A stretch of DNA of 64,000 nt from Gaertneriomyces semiglobifer. Lineage: Eukaryota; Chytridiomycota; Chytridiomycetes; Spizellomycetales; Spizellomycetaceae. The DNA lies in the NCBI GenBank assembly GCA_025558075.1, contig JAHLKF010000014.1:372001-436000 (forward strand), in the 5' to 3' direction. Shown here one piece after another: positions 44,951-55,440 of the stretch. Below the pieces are notes generated by a model. The model was not told the origin of the DNA, searched no databases, and was given only the letters and a program-made list of their open reading frames with translations. How positions within the stretch are numbered: the stretch's first letter is position 1; the number at the start of each line of letters is the position of its first letter. The translations under genes and the position numbers were made by a program.

Positions 44951-46068
44951 TCGCAAGTGAGGCCTGAATGATAGTTAGACGATGACGACAGGACTCGGGC
45001 CGAGCCGAGCCGGGCTGCCTTTGTTGCTCAGCTCAGTTCATTCCATCCGGCTAGGATAAACTTTCCTCCCACTCCCAGTTGGACGTTTCGGACACCCTGG
45101 CCCTCGTCGTTCGTGCTGTTAGCAGTAAACGTGTTATTTGGACAGTACGGCCTGGCGTAAGAGCTGGCGTAAGAGCTCAATTTCGAGGTGCAGTGTTGCC
45201 TGTGGGAACTTTCCCACGGCTCTTAAACTGGCTTGTTGAGGCCGCTTGTACACTTCTTCTTCATATACACCTAACATTTACATATCGCTCAAGCAGGCAC
45301 ATATCAACCTCCTCCTCGTAGAGTCTACCTCTCTTCAGGTTCATGTTCATGTTCATCTCGGCCCGGCCGTGTTATTAGTGTTCGCATTGCGCGCGTGTCT
45401 GTCCGAACGCGCGTGTTCATGTTCACTTTCAATTTCACACTCGCGCGAGTCCATCGACCAGCGAGAACAGCAAACGGAACCGGAATGCATGGCTGCAATC
45501 GATCCGATCGGCGGGATGCACGTCGTCGTCGTCAGAGTGCGTCAGATCATGTAAATTAAACTTAAATTAAAGTGAGTTCATATCCATGCCGGGTATGGAT
45601 CGCACGTGCGAGTGTTGGTCATCCCAGCTAAGGCAAACAAGCATTCCTTCTTTTTGATTGCATAAGCCTGGACCTCCAGGTCCATTTCTTCAGGAAGGTT
45701 TGAGTGCATCGTTGTGTGCATGTACAGTTGGCCAAACGGGAAACTCGAGAACCAGTTACATTAATTTACGCAACGGGCCCATGTTACATGCAGGAGCACC
45801 GTCACGCATGTATGAGAGCAGTGGGGCCTTCAGTAAGATGCCTGTCGACCTGTCAAGATTGGTTGAATGAAAAGCAAACCACCTCGTCCGCACACAACGT
45901 CGAGTACTAGATCGGGCTATGGCACGAGTTTCACTACGTTGAATGCACGAAGGCGACGCAAGCCAGTATATTATATGTAACAGTATGAGAAGTCGTACGA
46001 GCTCATCAAAAAAATAACAAAAATACTGATCTATGAACTCTCGTCTCCTGAGCACCAACGTAATCACT
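44951..46068. other. Intergenic, repeat-island sequence
   Basis: Contains a short tandem GGCGTAAGAGCT pair at about 45152-45176 and GCGCG-rich words near 45390. A lone SINE-type tail (AAAAAAATAACAAAAATACT) occurs at about 46009. No gene seen. Confidence 0.35.
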
Positions 46069-46284
46069 CCAAAAAATAACAAAAGTACCGAGCCCAGGGC
46101 ATCCATCATTGCAAAGTGCACCTCCCCGGAATCGAACCGTCGTCCGCCGGCTTTACTTGCTCAAGATGCCCAGGTCTAGACCACTCGGCTATGGAGGAGT
46201 CTTGTTTTACATAGGAAACATTCGCAATTACCCTTCGTCGCAGGGCATTGGAACAAACGCGTCGCGACTTGCCATGCGAGAACA
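46069..46284 (-). mobile_element. tRNA-derived SINE-like element, copy A
   Basis: Read on the minus strand, the unit carries a pol III A box (TAGCCGAGTGG) and B box (GGTTCGATTCC) at tRNA-like positions, flanked upstream by a 75-base conserved leader and downstream by a tail (GATGCCCTGGGCTCGGTACT, then TTTTGTTATTTTTTGG). The acceptor strands do not pair well, so it is not a working tRNA gene. The boxes and tail are shared with copies at 47.2, 47.45 and 49.3 kb. Confidence 0.7.
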
Positions 46285-46639
46285 CCGATTTTCACACTTA
46301 CGCAATCACACATTGAATTGACAAGAGCAGAGCATAGCAAAGGCAGAGAACAACGGGCCCCATCGCCTGGAATGCCTGCTAATATCAGTTATAATATGAG
46401 GTAAGCACCTCCCGTGATTTTCGCGTGACTTTGGAGGTCCGATGCAGATCCAAGCATGCTACGTAAATACCTGAGTGTCTTCGCACCAATTAACGCTGGG
46501 GACGCCTGGTGATGGGAGACGTAGGGTCACTGCAGGGGCCTGAACTTCCTGGACATGTGGTACTCTCGTGGGAAGCATCATCCAAATATTTTGCATCATT
46601 GCTTGCTGAATTTGAAATACAATGTTTTCCACTCACTGC

Positions 46640-46960
46640 TTTAAGTTAAACCGTTCGGCTATGGCGGCGTCTCGTTTTACACAAGAAAACATTGGCTAGT
46701 TAACGTCGATCGACCTTTTGCGCAAATCTCGCCAATCTCATTCGAGGCATAAAACAGTCAGACATAAGTCAGCCCCTCCGGAGTGAGAACAACAGTTAAC
46801 AGTGCCGGCTTTTACTCGCTCAAGATGTCAGGTTTAGACCGCCCGGCTACAGAGGCGTTTTGTTATGCATAGGAAAACATTGGCAATTAAAAAATCGATT
46901 GATCTTCAAGCGAATCTCGCCAACCTCATTTGAGACATAAACAGTGGTGCTTCTTTGCAG
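46640..46960 (-). mobile_element. Two decayed partial SINE-like copies
   Basis: Fragments of the tRNA-like head occur near 46645-46680 (CGGCTATGGCGGCGTCTCG in plus sense) and 46803-46860, each followed by a shared flank (CGCCAATCTCATTCGAGGCA and a close variant). They look like older members of a related subfamily with a different 5' leader. Confidence 0.5.
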
Positions 46961-46984
46961 AGAGAAGAACAGTTGAATGCGGCA

Positions 46985-47130
46985 GTCAAAAAATAACAAA
47001 AGGCACCGGGTTCAGTGCATCTATCACCGCAAGTGCACCTTACGTCTTGCACATAGGAAAATACTGGCGAGTCGATGTCGATCGATTCATGCAAACTCAT
47101 TTTGAGGCATAAACAGTGATCCTTCATATA
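46985..47130 (-). mobile_element. Decayed SINE-like copy lacking most of its head
   Basis: Starts with the common tail (CAAAAAATAACAAAAGGCAC in plus sense) and a degenerate B-box side, then jumps to the same CATTTTGAGGCATAAACAGTG-type flank as the neighbouring partial copies; the A-box half is deleted. Confidence 0.45.
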
Positions 47131-47200
47131 TACACATAAGTAATATGTTTCATTGCAGATAGAACAGTATTACAATATATATAGGCCATCAAAAATAGAT

Positions 47201-47415
47201 CAAAAAATAACAAAAGTACCGAGCCCAGGGCATCCATCATTGCAAAGTGCACCTCCCCGGAATCGAACTTGCGTTCCCGGCCTTACAGCGCTCAAGATGC
47301 CCAGGTCTAGACCGCTCGGCTATGGCGGCGTCTTTGTTTTACATAGAAAACATTCGCAAGATTACCCTTCATCGCAGGGCGCTGGAACAAACGCGTCGCG
47401 GCATGCCATGCGAAG
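47201..47415 (-). mobile_element. tRNA-derived SINE-like element, copy D
   Basis: Full-length unit with A box TAGCCGAGCGG and B-box core GTTCGATTCC in minus sense and the common tail. Its head differs from copy A between the boxes (GCGCTGTAAGGCCGGGAACG), defining a second head variant shared with the next copy. Confidence 0.7.
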
Positions 47416-47443
47416 ACCATCCCTGAGCAGCAACGTAATCATT

Positions 47444-47638
47444 CAAAAAATAACAAAAGTACCGAGCCCAGGGCATCTATCATCGCAAAGTGCACCTCCC
47501 CGGAATCGAACTTGCGTTCCCGGCCTTACAGCGCTCAAGATGCCCAGGTCTAGACCACTCGGCTATGGCGGCGTCTTGTTCTACATAGGAAAACAATGGC
47601 AAGATTGCCCTAACGCGTCGTAACCCGGCCATGCGAGG
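47444..47638 (-). mobile_element. tRNA-derived SINE-like element, copy E
   Basis: Nearly identical to copy D across head and tail and in the same orientation, with about 30 bases between them. The arrangement looks like tandem duplication or nested insertion at the same site. Confidence 0.7.
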
Positions 47639-48361
47639 TGTCAACGAACCTATCTTGAGTAATACCTAGTATACTAGCAACCCAGTTTGAACAAACGAGC
47701 GATGGGTTTTCATAGCGAGTCGAAGTCCTCCCTAAGTCAATGAGAAGTAGGTTACCCGGTTATTCATTTCCCCGTAACCCCATACGTATACATGTACGAT
47801 TGTGGAGGGTGTGCCACCACTCCTTCTCCCTAACCGTACGCGTAGCCGCAAATGCTGACCGTATACGTAACTGCTGAATTTGAACCTAGCTGCTACCTGT
47901 TACATACAGACGGACCTCCAGCTGTATATGTAGTAGTATCCTTCACACACAAACGACATGTTATATATGGCCGAATCTTTCCCTTTCCGCAGTCGTAACG
48001 TAATGCGGGGTCCAAACAGCTTGCGTGGTAAACAACCCCACACCAGTGCACTCTTTCCGTGACGTGCTAGTTCCAACGATGTCCACCTTCAGCAAGTGTG
48101 AAATTCTCATTGCACACCTCGAATGTGACGTTAAATAGACAATGTTTTCGTATGCATTACAAGAAGCTTCCATAGGCAGTAAGGTTTATTTAACACATAG
48201 TAATATTCAACATAGAACACAAAATGACGAATGTCTATATAGTCGGAAATACGGGAAATGATGACATGTCAAGTGAAAGGTATGCCCGAAGCATTTTTTC
48301 ACCTGCCGCCGGGTCTCACGGCCGCTTTGCCTTGATCTCCAGTTGTCGAGGTTGTTGTAGT
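47639..48361. other. Intergenic, repeat-island sequence
   Basis: No gene seen. A minus-strand frame at 47961-48173 has no domain. Confidence 0.35.
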
Positions 48362-48735
48362 CGATGCTCACATGGCGATGCTCACATGGCGATGCTCACA
48401 CGGCGATCTCACATGGCGATGCTTACACGGCGATGCTCACACGGCGATGCTTACATGGCGATGTTGTCGAGGTTGTTGCAGCCGAGGTTGTTGCAGTCGA
48501 GGTCGTTGCAGTCGAGGTTGTTGCAGTCGAGGTTGTTGCAGTCGAGGTTGTTGCAGTCGAGGTTGTTGTAGTCGAGGTTGTTGTAGTCGAGGTTGTTGTA
48601 GTCGGTGTCCAAAAGGCGGTGTCCAGAAGTCGATGTCCAGAGGTCGAAGTCCAGCAGTCGAAGTCCAGCAGTCGAAGTCCAGCAGTCGAAGTCCAGTAGT
48701 CGAAGTCCAGTAGTCGAAGTCCAGGAGGCGGCCCC
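48362..48735. repeat. Minisatellite in three blocks of about 15-bp units
   Basis: Block 1 (to about 48462) repeats GATGCTCACATGGC-type units. Block 2 (about 48472-48605) has about nine copies of GTTGTTGCAGTCGAG. Block 3 (about 48630-48725) repeats TCGAAGTCCAGCAG-type units. Because units are mostly multiples of three, frames stay open on both strands and give spurious Val/Glu, Gln/Pro/Arg or Cys/Ser/Arg repeats. Confidence 0.9.
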
Positions 48736-49335
48736 CTTGCAAATGATGGAAACGGAGGTGAATAATCGAACCACCCAAAACCACAAGATGTGTAAGAGAT
48801 GTCATCCCGGTTGTTTACGTGACACTCGGATTCTGATCGCGGTCAAATAGAGCATCTACAGCAGCTGCGAGCTTAAGCGCGGCTGAACTGCGTGAAGTCT
48901 AGCCAACTTCAGTATCCGACACGAAAGGCAACAGGTCAAACGCGCAATCAGGTTTTATCACTGGTGGCCGCGACCTCCAGCTTAGTCCTTCATGCTTCCC
49001 CCAAACGCCTGAAGAAAAAGGGGAGGGAGAGACGAACGGGGGGGCCCCTTTTTATATCCGAGAGGGCGTACCCTTTGGTGAGGGGCGATTGCGCCATTCG
49101 TCATCTAAATTGAACGTCATCCACAACTAAGCTCGGATGCAAAAGGATGGATCCGGATACGCACATGAAAGACAGCAGCAACTGGGCCACCAAGTAGATT
49201 GCAAAACAATGGCACAGCTGCTTACTCAAAGGGACTCATCGTTCCAGATTCCGGTTCTAGATTGGCTGTCCGCGTGTTAAACGCTGTCGTAATCTGCGCA
49301 CACGCGTGGGAAACTACGCGTCCGGACAACACACC
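48736..49335. other. Intergenic, repeat-island sequence
   Basis: Includes the right arm of the long-range inverted repeat; otherwise no gene or RNA seen. Confidence 0.35.
49170..49216 (+). repeat. Right arm of the 47-base long-range inverted repeat
   Basis: GACAGCAGCAACTGGGCCAC ... ATTGCAAAACAATGGCACAG matches the arm at 44904-44950 in opposite orientation with one mismatch. Confidence 0.75.
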
Positions 49336-49533
49336 TCGCATGGGCCGCGTGCGACAAAGGGACGGAGGGTAATCTTGTGAATGTTTCCTATGCACAACAA
49401 GACTCCTCCATAGCCGAGTGGTCTAGACCTGGGCATCTTGAGCAAGTAAAGCCGGCGGACGACGGTTCGATTCCGGGGAGGTGCACTTTGCAATGATAGA
49501 TGCCCTGGGCTCGATACTTTTGTTATTTTTTGG
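49336..49533 (+). mobile_element. tRNA-derived SINE-like element, copy F (opposite orientation)
   Basis: A box at 49411-49421 (TAGCCGAGTGG), B box at 49464-49474 (GGTTCGATTCC), and tail ending TTTTGTTATTTTTTGG near 49533. Its head is almost base-for-base the same as copy A 3.2 kb away in the other orientation, which points to recent activity of this subfamily. Confidence 0.7.
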
Positions 49534-50218
49534 AAAATGTACCTAATACTGCGAAGTACTATGAATACTATATATATATACTATTATAGAGCAACGTTGT
49601 CGGTCGCGGATGGTGACTGCGTTGCATGTCGCTGCTAAGTAGTATGTGACCATGTTGTACTGGATGATGTTCATATCCCATTGTGTTCCTAAGGCTCGCC
49701 TTCCATCTTCATCACTTTGTCTACAACTACACACGATTTATTGAGGTCTTTGTCCTAATCGCTAACATCTTGTAAGTATCCGGGTTGTGGCGAAAGGGTG
49801 CGACACTTTATGCTACCGTCGCTGTTGGTCTTTCCACCAAGATCCTAGGATTTCAACTATTCCGGCGTTGCCCAGTATCTGCACCTTGTTCAGTCACCTT
49901 TAGCGTCTCTTGCATTGCCTCGCAGTCTTGTGGGTTTGCCTACACGGTTAGATCCTCGCAAAGCGGGAAGGAACGCGATTGTCTTCAGCGTTGAACTTCA
50001 GTCAGGGACCTAAACTCACAACCCAACAGGCAAGGCCCAGCAGATGTAAAATTGGGAGAGGGCATCCATGATCTATTATGTCCCATTTCTCAAAGCAACG
50101 TCCGTCCTATGGCGCTTCACATTCAGATCACAAGCCGGTTTGCCGAACAAACATAAACTCAGAGGATACTCTTCTGTGACTACGTCATGGTTATTATATT
50201 AGCTGTAAGAAACCATCA
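49534..50218. other. Intergenic region before the tRNA gene
   Basis: No gene seen. A TA run lies near 49570. Confidence 0.35.
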
Positions 50219-50290
50219 GGGCTTATGGCCAAATGGGAAGGCGCCTGACTACGGATCAGGAGATTCCAGGTTCGATCCCTGGTAAGCTCG
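50219..50290 (+). tRNA. tRNA-Arg (anticodon ACG)
   Basis: The 72 bases fold as a standard cloverleaf without intron: acceptor GGGCTTA with TAAGCTC (one G-T pair), D stem GCC/GGC, anticodon stem CCTGA/TCAGG around loop CTACGGA (anticodon ACG, read as inosine-CG), and T stem CCAGG/CCTGG around TTCGATC. The discriminator is G. It is followed by a seven-T terminator. It lies at the right edge of the repeat island. Confidence 0.95.
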
Positions 50291-50300
50291 CTTGTACACA

Positions 50301-50307
50301 TTTTTTT
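50301..50307 (+). terminator. RNA polymerase III terminator of tRNA-Arg
   Basis: A run of seven T begins 11 bases after the tRNA 3' end, with further T runs behind it. Confidence 0.8.
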
Positions 50308-50610
50308 ATTTTTATTTTTGGCGTGATTAGAGAGGTGCTCCAGATCCAGATCCAGCACACCCTCATTTGACATGATGACAGGCAAAGTAAGAACGGAGAA
50401 CCATGCGTGAATTGGGATGAATTGAGCTTGAAATTGAGGAATGAATGGATGTGGATCGAGGAACGGACTGGAAGATACTTCGCATTCGCTGGATTCCCCC
50501 ATTTGTCATCCTTCGACTCACAAACAACGTTCCACGTCTCAACAATTGTCAGCAACTCCAACGCGTAGTATCATCATCACAGTTGCGTTCGATGGGGGGG
50601 GAATCGCACC

Positions 50611-50618
50611 TATAAAAG
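50611..50618 (+). promoter_or_regulatory. TATA box of the MDR oxidoreductase gene
   Basis: TATAAAAG lies 75 bases before the ATG at 50686 on the same strand, a typical core-promoter position. Confidence 0.55.
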
Positions 50619-50685
50619 AGGGGAGGCCCACACAAGCTGTGCTAAGAGTTAACGCGAGAACAACACACTAACGATCTAAGAGAGA

Positions 50686-51759
50686 ATGGCAACAATGAAA
50701 GAAGCGATCGTGTACCCGGCAGAAAGCGACACTGCTCCGTGCAGCGTCAAGATCATCTCGCGCGACATCCCTGTCCCCGCTGCAGGCCAAGTCCTCATCA
50801 AGAACGTCGTCGTAGGCACAAACCCCAAAGACTGGAAAGTCCCCTGCCTCTTCGGCGGCCCGGCCCAAAACTCAGGTGACGATGTAGCAGGCACCATTGC
50901 CGCCGTGGGCCCTGGGGTCGTTGAATTCAAGATCGGTGATCGCGTCGCTGCCTTTCACGAAATGCTAAAACCCGACGGCGCTTTTGCAGAGTACACTATC
51001 GCCTGGGCTCACACCACCTTTCACATCCCGGAACGCACTTCGTATGAGGAAGCCGCTACTATTCCGTTGGCGGCCATGACGGCTGCCATTGGAATGTACC
51101 TCTGTTTGCCCCTCCCAGAGCCGTGGAAGGACAACCGGAAGAAAATCCCTTTGGTCATTTACGGAGGGGCTAGTGCCGTTGGCGCCTTTGCGATCAAATT
51201 CGCCCAGAGATCGAATATTCATCCTATCATTGCTGTGGCGGGCAGAGGCAAAGACTTTGTCGAGTCCCTCATCGACCGATCCAAAGGGGACACGATTGTC
51301 GACTACCGAGACGGCGACGAGGCCGTTATCAGCGGTATTGAACAAGCCGTCAAACAGTCGGGCGAAACATTGTATTACGCGTTTGATTGTGTCTCGGAAA
51401 ATGGGTCTTACCACAACCTGGCCAGAATCTTGCAGAAGAACGCGTCAGGCTCCAAAATGGTCCTGGTCCTGCCGGGGAAGGATAACTCTTCCATTCCATC
51501 CAACGTCGAATACACCATGTCCATGGTTGGACGCGTCCATAGTGCAATCGGGTCGGAGGATCCGGAATTCGGCCGGGAGTTTGGGTACGTGTTCTTTAGG
51601 TACATGTCATTGGGTCTGCAGAAGGGCTGGTTCAGTGGACACCCTTACGAGGTCATTCCAGGTGGTTTGAATGGGGTTGAGGAGGGTTTAAAGAGGTTAA
51701 AGTCCGGTCAAGCGAGTGCTGTAAAGTACGTTTATCGCATTGCCGAGACCCCAAAGTAG
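50686..51759 (+). CDS. Medium-chain reductase (zinc-free MDR / enoyl-reductase-like)
   Basis: A single exon of 357 residues. The N-terminal GroES-like part has EAIVYPAESDTAP, VLIKNVVVGTNPKDWK and GDDVAGTIAAVGPGVVEFKI plus GDRVAAFHE. The cofactor-binding Rossmann part has IPLVIYGGASAVGAFAIKFA, with a Gly-Ala-Ser-x-x-Gly type loop that favours NADP(H). The cysteine and histidine ligands of zinc alcohol dehydrogenases are not evident, so it belongs with the zinc-free trans-enoyl reductase, ToxD-like and quinone reductase branch. Lack of introns and a strong TATA box set it apart from most neighbours, but no polyketide genes are nearby, so a link to secondary metabolism is not supported. Substrate unknown. 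Confidence 0.9.
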   Translation: MATMKEAIVYPAESDTAPCSVKIISRDIPVPAAGQVLIKNVVVGTNPKDWKVPCLFGGPAQNSGDDVAGTIAAVGPGVVEFKIGDRVAAFHEMLKPDGAFAEYTIAWAHTTFHIPERTSYEEAATIPLAAMTAAIGMYLCLPLPEPWKDNRKKIPLVIYGGASAVGAFAIKFAQRSNIHPIIAVAGRGKDFVESLIDRSKGDTIVDYRDGDEAVISGIEQAVKQSGETLYYAFDCVSENGSYHNLARILQKNASGSKMVLVLPGKDNSSIPSNVEYTMSMVGRVHSAIGSEDPEFGREFGYVFFRYMSLGLQKGWFSGHPYEVIPGGLNGVEEGLKRLKSGQASAVKYVYRIAETPK

Positions 51760-51863
51760 TTAAGAGCCGTTTTCTGTAATCATCCCCGCTTGAAAGTGCC
51801 CAATGGTTTTTGTATATGCATTTTAAAATATCACTTTAAACACTGCAATTCATATGTTTCATT

Positions 51864-53757
51864 CTAATCCTCAAAGAAGTCTCGCATCATATCTCCCCAA
51901 CCACCGCCACCACCACCTCCTTCACTCGTACTTACACCTGCTTCCTCATCCGACAAAAACGGGCTATCGCCCCACTGATTCGTCTGATCCACGGGTGCCG
52001 TTGACGGAGGAGGTGGCGGCATATTCTGACCTACCATATCCGGTGCAGCACGTCCTCCGCCCATGACACCTCCTATGGCCTGACCCGCTACAGCACCAGC
52101 ACCTACCGCCGCAATGTCTCCCGCGACACTGGCACCACCACTAACAGCTCCCACCGTTCCCATTGTCCCCACCATGTCTCCTCCTACGGGAGAAGGTGCA
52201 GGCACGTTCCCGGCCTCATGGTGAGACCCACCCATCATTGGAAACGGCATGAAACCATGAAGGAGTCCACCACTCCTATGAAAACAGAAAAAGAGTGAGG
52301 TCGATTTATGAAAAGAAAGGGAAGGATTGCTGTTTTACCCGTGCGAGTGGCGACTAAAGTAGTCGATGTCGATATTGATGGCGCAGGCGAGGATGAGGGC
52401 ACGTTCATCCAGTGATAAAGCGGTGGGTGAAGTATCGTCGAAATGAACCGCATACTGACCGAAATCGGTGAATATCTAATCCAAGAAAAACGAATCAGGT
52501 ACATGTTATTAGCTCAAAGCGAACAAACGTTGTTGCTTTCATTGCTTTTACCTCTCGTGCGAATCCGGTAAAGTTTCGGTTTACTGTGGCCAAGACTTGA
52601 TCGGTTTCGTTCATCAAGTTAAAGTCCCACGAGAGAAAGGCTGTAGAGAGCGCGGAATTAGGCGTTCGTTTCTTTGCTCTGCAGTGGAGAAGCAATGGTG
52701 AGTTAAACTTACGTGCATCGACTAGTGAGTGCTGTGTCGTTTTCAGAAAGAGGTCGTATTTTCTCCGCAAGAGATGCCACACTCTACAGAAAGGTGATGT
52801 AAATGAAACAGATTCACATCCCTTTGCAGCCATAGGAGAGATACTCACTGCTGGACTTCGCCGATTAACCGATCATCAGCATCGTGCACAAAAATCTTAC
52901 TGTTCAATAACCATTTCATCGGTCGAGAGATCTACACCAGAAAAGAAAGAGATAAAGATAAGAAACTACACACTTCCTCTTTGCAGCTAGCTGCCGTCTG
53001 CAAACGTTAGAGAAGTGTTCCCCTTCGTACCTTCAAAACCACATTCCCATTCCGGTCGAGCACTACGGCTTTGAATGGTCGTCGGGTCCTCAACAGCTGT
53101 CGCGAAAGCATTCCCGAAAACGATGTCTCCTCTTCCGCAATGAACCCAACATCTGTTCCCGTGGCATCTTTCAGCGCATACTTGTTGGCTTGCTCATACC
53201 CTAAAAAGCAAAAACCACTTTGAGTGATTCCGCTGCACACACAGAAATATATAACTTTTTAAGGGCGCCGTGATATACATACCAATCAACACATTGATCA
53301 TCTCCATCTGTCGCGTCACCATGAGCGCCGGATGCGCCAGTACCAAATAAGCGCCTGACGATTGGTCCAGCACGGCATCAGGCCGGTCGCGCTCAGGAAG
53401 TCGAACAGGAACGTACCCCTCTAGTGTCGTCTGTGGGTTGGTGTTGGTTGCTTCGGGAAGGATGTGCGCTGGAGATGTGTTTTGTGGGGATGTGGCGGAT
53501 GGGAGTCCTGATCGTGGTGTTGTGCGAGGAATGGGACGACGAGTTGATCGCTCTGCATGGGTTAGCCAATCACAGAAAGGAAATGTGACGTGTTAGATGT
53601 GGGAGATAGAGGAGAAGAGCTTTTATGTGAGGGTTTCGTTACCTGAACTGAGCCTGGCGCTGTAGTTTCGGATTGGAACGGTCCGTATGAGCAGAAACTC
53701 GGGATGATGCAAGTTGCGAGCTAGACGGAAAAGACTCTTGCCGTTCAAAACCGACAT
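51864..53757 (-). CDS. AIM25: Mitochondrial phospholipid scramblase-like protein (AIM25/PLSCR family)
   Basis: Eight exons (53757-53643, 53552-53283, 53200-53031, 52931-52849, 52783-52713, 52640-52552, 52475-52339, 52272-51864) give 447 residues, and every splice keeps phase. The N-terminus is Arg/Leu-rich with few acids (FRLARNLHHPEFLLIRTVPI), fitting a mitochondrial presequence. The scramblase core contains MEMINVLIGYEQANKYALKD, PFKAVVLDRNGNVVLK, RPMKWLLNSKIFVHDADDRL, VWHLLRRKYDLF, FLSWDFNLMNE and FTDFGQYAVHFDD, followed by LDERALILACAINIDIDYFS. A low-complexity Gly/Ala/Pro tail ends the protein. Yeast Aim25 is mitochondrial; scramblase activity here is inferred. It is divergent from the decayed ankyrin copy with only about 70-130 bases between them. 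Confidence 0.9.
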
Positions 53758-53824
53758 GGCTCAAATGATTAACGAAGGCCTTATTTGCAAAGCGAAGAAT
53801 GTAATAGGTTAAGGCAAATAAAAC

Positions 53825-55440
53825 TTGAAAATCGAGAGAGCTTGTGTGAGTGCTATTTTTTGGTTATTTTTGCGAGTGACTAAGACGGAAAACGGACACG
53901 GAATGAGTATAAAAGGGCGACTTACCTTGGTTCCCCTTTACGTTTCCAGCATACTATCGGCTTTGGCTCTCAGTGAAATGCGGTTATATCTTCCGTCCGA
54001 CGTCTACCCTCACATTTTTCATTGGTGTGATGATGAGACGGCTGTGCGCCTGCTTCAAACACAGCGTTCCGTGGATCACAGCATATCGACAATCGAGAAT
54101 ACGCCGTTGGTTGCGCGGTTTCTTGCTCCGTAGAACGCTCTCGGATGCTCTCTATTGTGCGTGCCTAAGAGGCTCTTGTGATACCGTGGGATACCTGCTA
54201 GAACATGGCGCTGATGTGCATGCTGATAATGACAGGACTCTACGGATAGCTTGTGACAACGGACACACAAAAATGGTTGCCCTTTTGTTGGAACATGGTG
54301 CTGATGTTCAAGCACACGGTGGCAGGGCTCTAGGGATAGCTTGCCGCAAAGGACACACTGAAGTGGTTGCCCTTTTATTGGAATATGGCGCTGATGTGCA
54401 TGCAGGTGCTCTACAGAGCGCTTGTCAATGGGGACACACTGAAATCGTTGCCTGCTTATTGCAGCACGGCGCTGATACGCATGCAAACCGTGGCCTTGCG
54501 TTATTCATAGCTTGTGAAAATGGAAACACTCGAATAGTTGACCTTTTATTGGAACATAATACCCTGAAGTGGCCTTCCGTTTGTTGGAACATGGCGATTA
54601 TGTGTATCCAAATGATGACAGGGCTCTACAGCTAGCTTGTCAAAGGGGACACGCTGAAGTGGTTTTCCGTTTGTTGGAACATAGCGCCAATGCGCATGGA
54701 GAAATGGACATGACTTTGAAGTTATACTTGGCTTGCCAAAGCGGACTCACTGAAGCAGTTACCCTCCTGTTGCAGCATGGCGCCAATGTGCATGCAGATG
54801 AGGGCTGTGCTCTACGAATGGCTTCTCGTGACGGATATGTTCATATTGTTTCCGTCCTGTTGGAACATGGCGCCAATGTGCATGCAGATGATGATAGGGC
54901 TCTACGGATAGCTAGTGAAAGGGGACACACGGAAGCAGTTGCCTTCCTATTGAAACATGGTGCCAATGTGCATGCAGCTGATGGCCACGCTCCAATAACC
55001 GCTTGTGAACACGGACACACCAAAATAATTGACATCTTGTTGGAACATGGCGCCGATATGCATGCAACTGGTGACTGGGCACTAAGGAGCGCCTGTGAAT
55101 ACGGACACACTGAAGCAGCGTCCCTCCTGTTAACACATGGCGCTAATGTGCATGCAGGAGATAGTAATGCTTTAGCCATAGCTTCTCGTAGAGGGCACAC
55201 TGACGTAGTTGCGCTCCTGTTGGAGCGCGGCGCCAGAATGCATGCTAGAGGAAGCTGGATCACTGACCGGCGGAAATAGTTACCCTCCTGCTGGATCATT
55301 ACGGCGCTCACCTGCGTTCCTGAGGATGACGATGCTCTGGTAGAGGCATAACGGCATGAACATGCTTTTACAGCACGGGTGGACGTACCCGCTGAATGAT
55401 GATTACCCTGTACGATTACGCAGTGGAATAAATAACGAAC
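53825..55440 (+). pseudogene. Decayed ankyrin-repeat gene, left copy of the tandem duplication
   Basis: The frame parallels the ankyrin gene starting at 57200 but is broken. Where the right copy has its ATG, this one has ACG (53885-53887). A one-base deletion near 54095 shifts the frame just after the conserved HWCDDETAVRLLQTQRSVDH segment, and a second shift near 54565 follows loss of part of a repeat. Between lesions, some 14 ankyrin-type repeats of about 30 residues remain (for example GHTKMVALLLEHGADV). After 55279 the sequence degenerates further, though homology to the tail of the right copy can be followed to about 55690. A start at a downstream ATG (53903 or 53976) would still be cut by the first frameshift. 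Confidence 0.8.

Noticed and set aside
47201..47415. Functional tRNA gene
   Set aside because: A and B boxes are good, but the acceptor strands and parts of the T stem do not pair, and the same head recurs with a common tail, as in a SINE.
48362..48735. Possible CRISPR-like array
   Set aside because: Units are contiguous with no unique spacers, and the genome is eukaryotic.
48224..48805. Four open frames of 110-120 codons on both strands
   Set aside because: They come from the 15-bp minisatellite, whose unit length is divisible by three. All give simple repeats and no start context.
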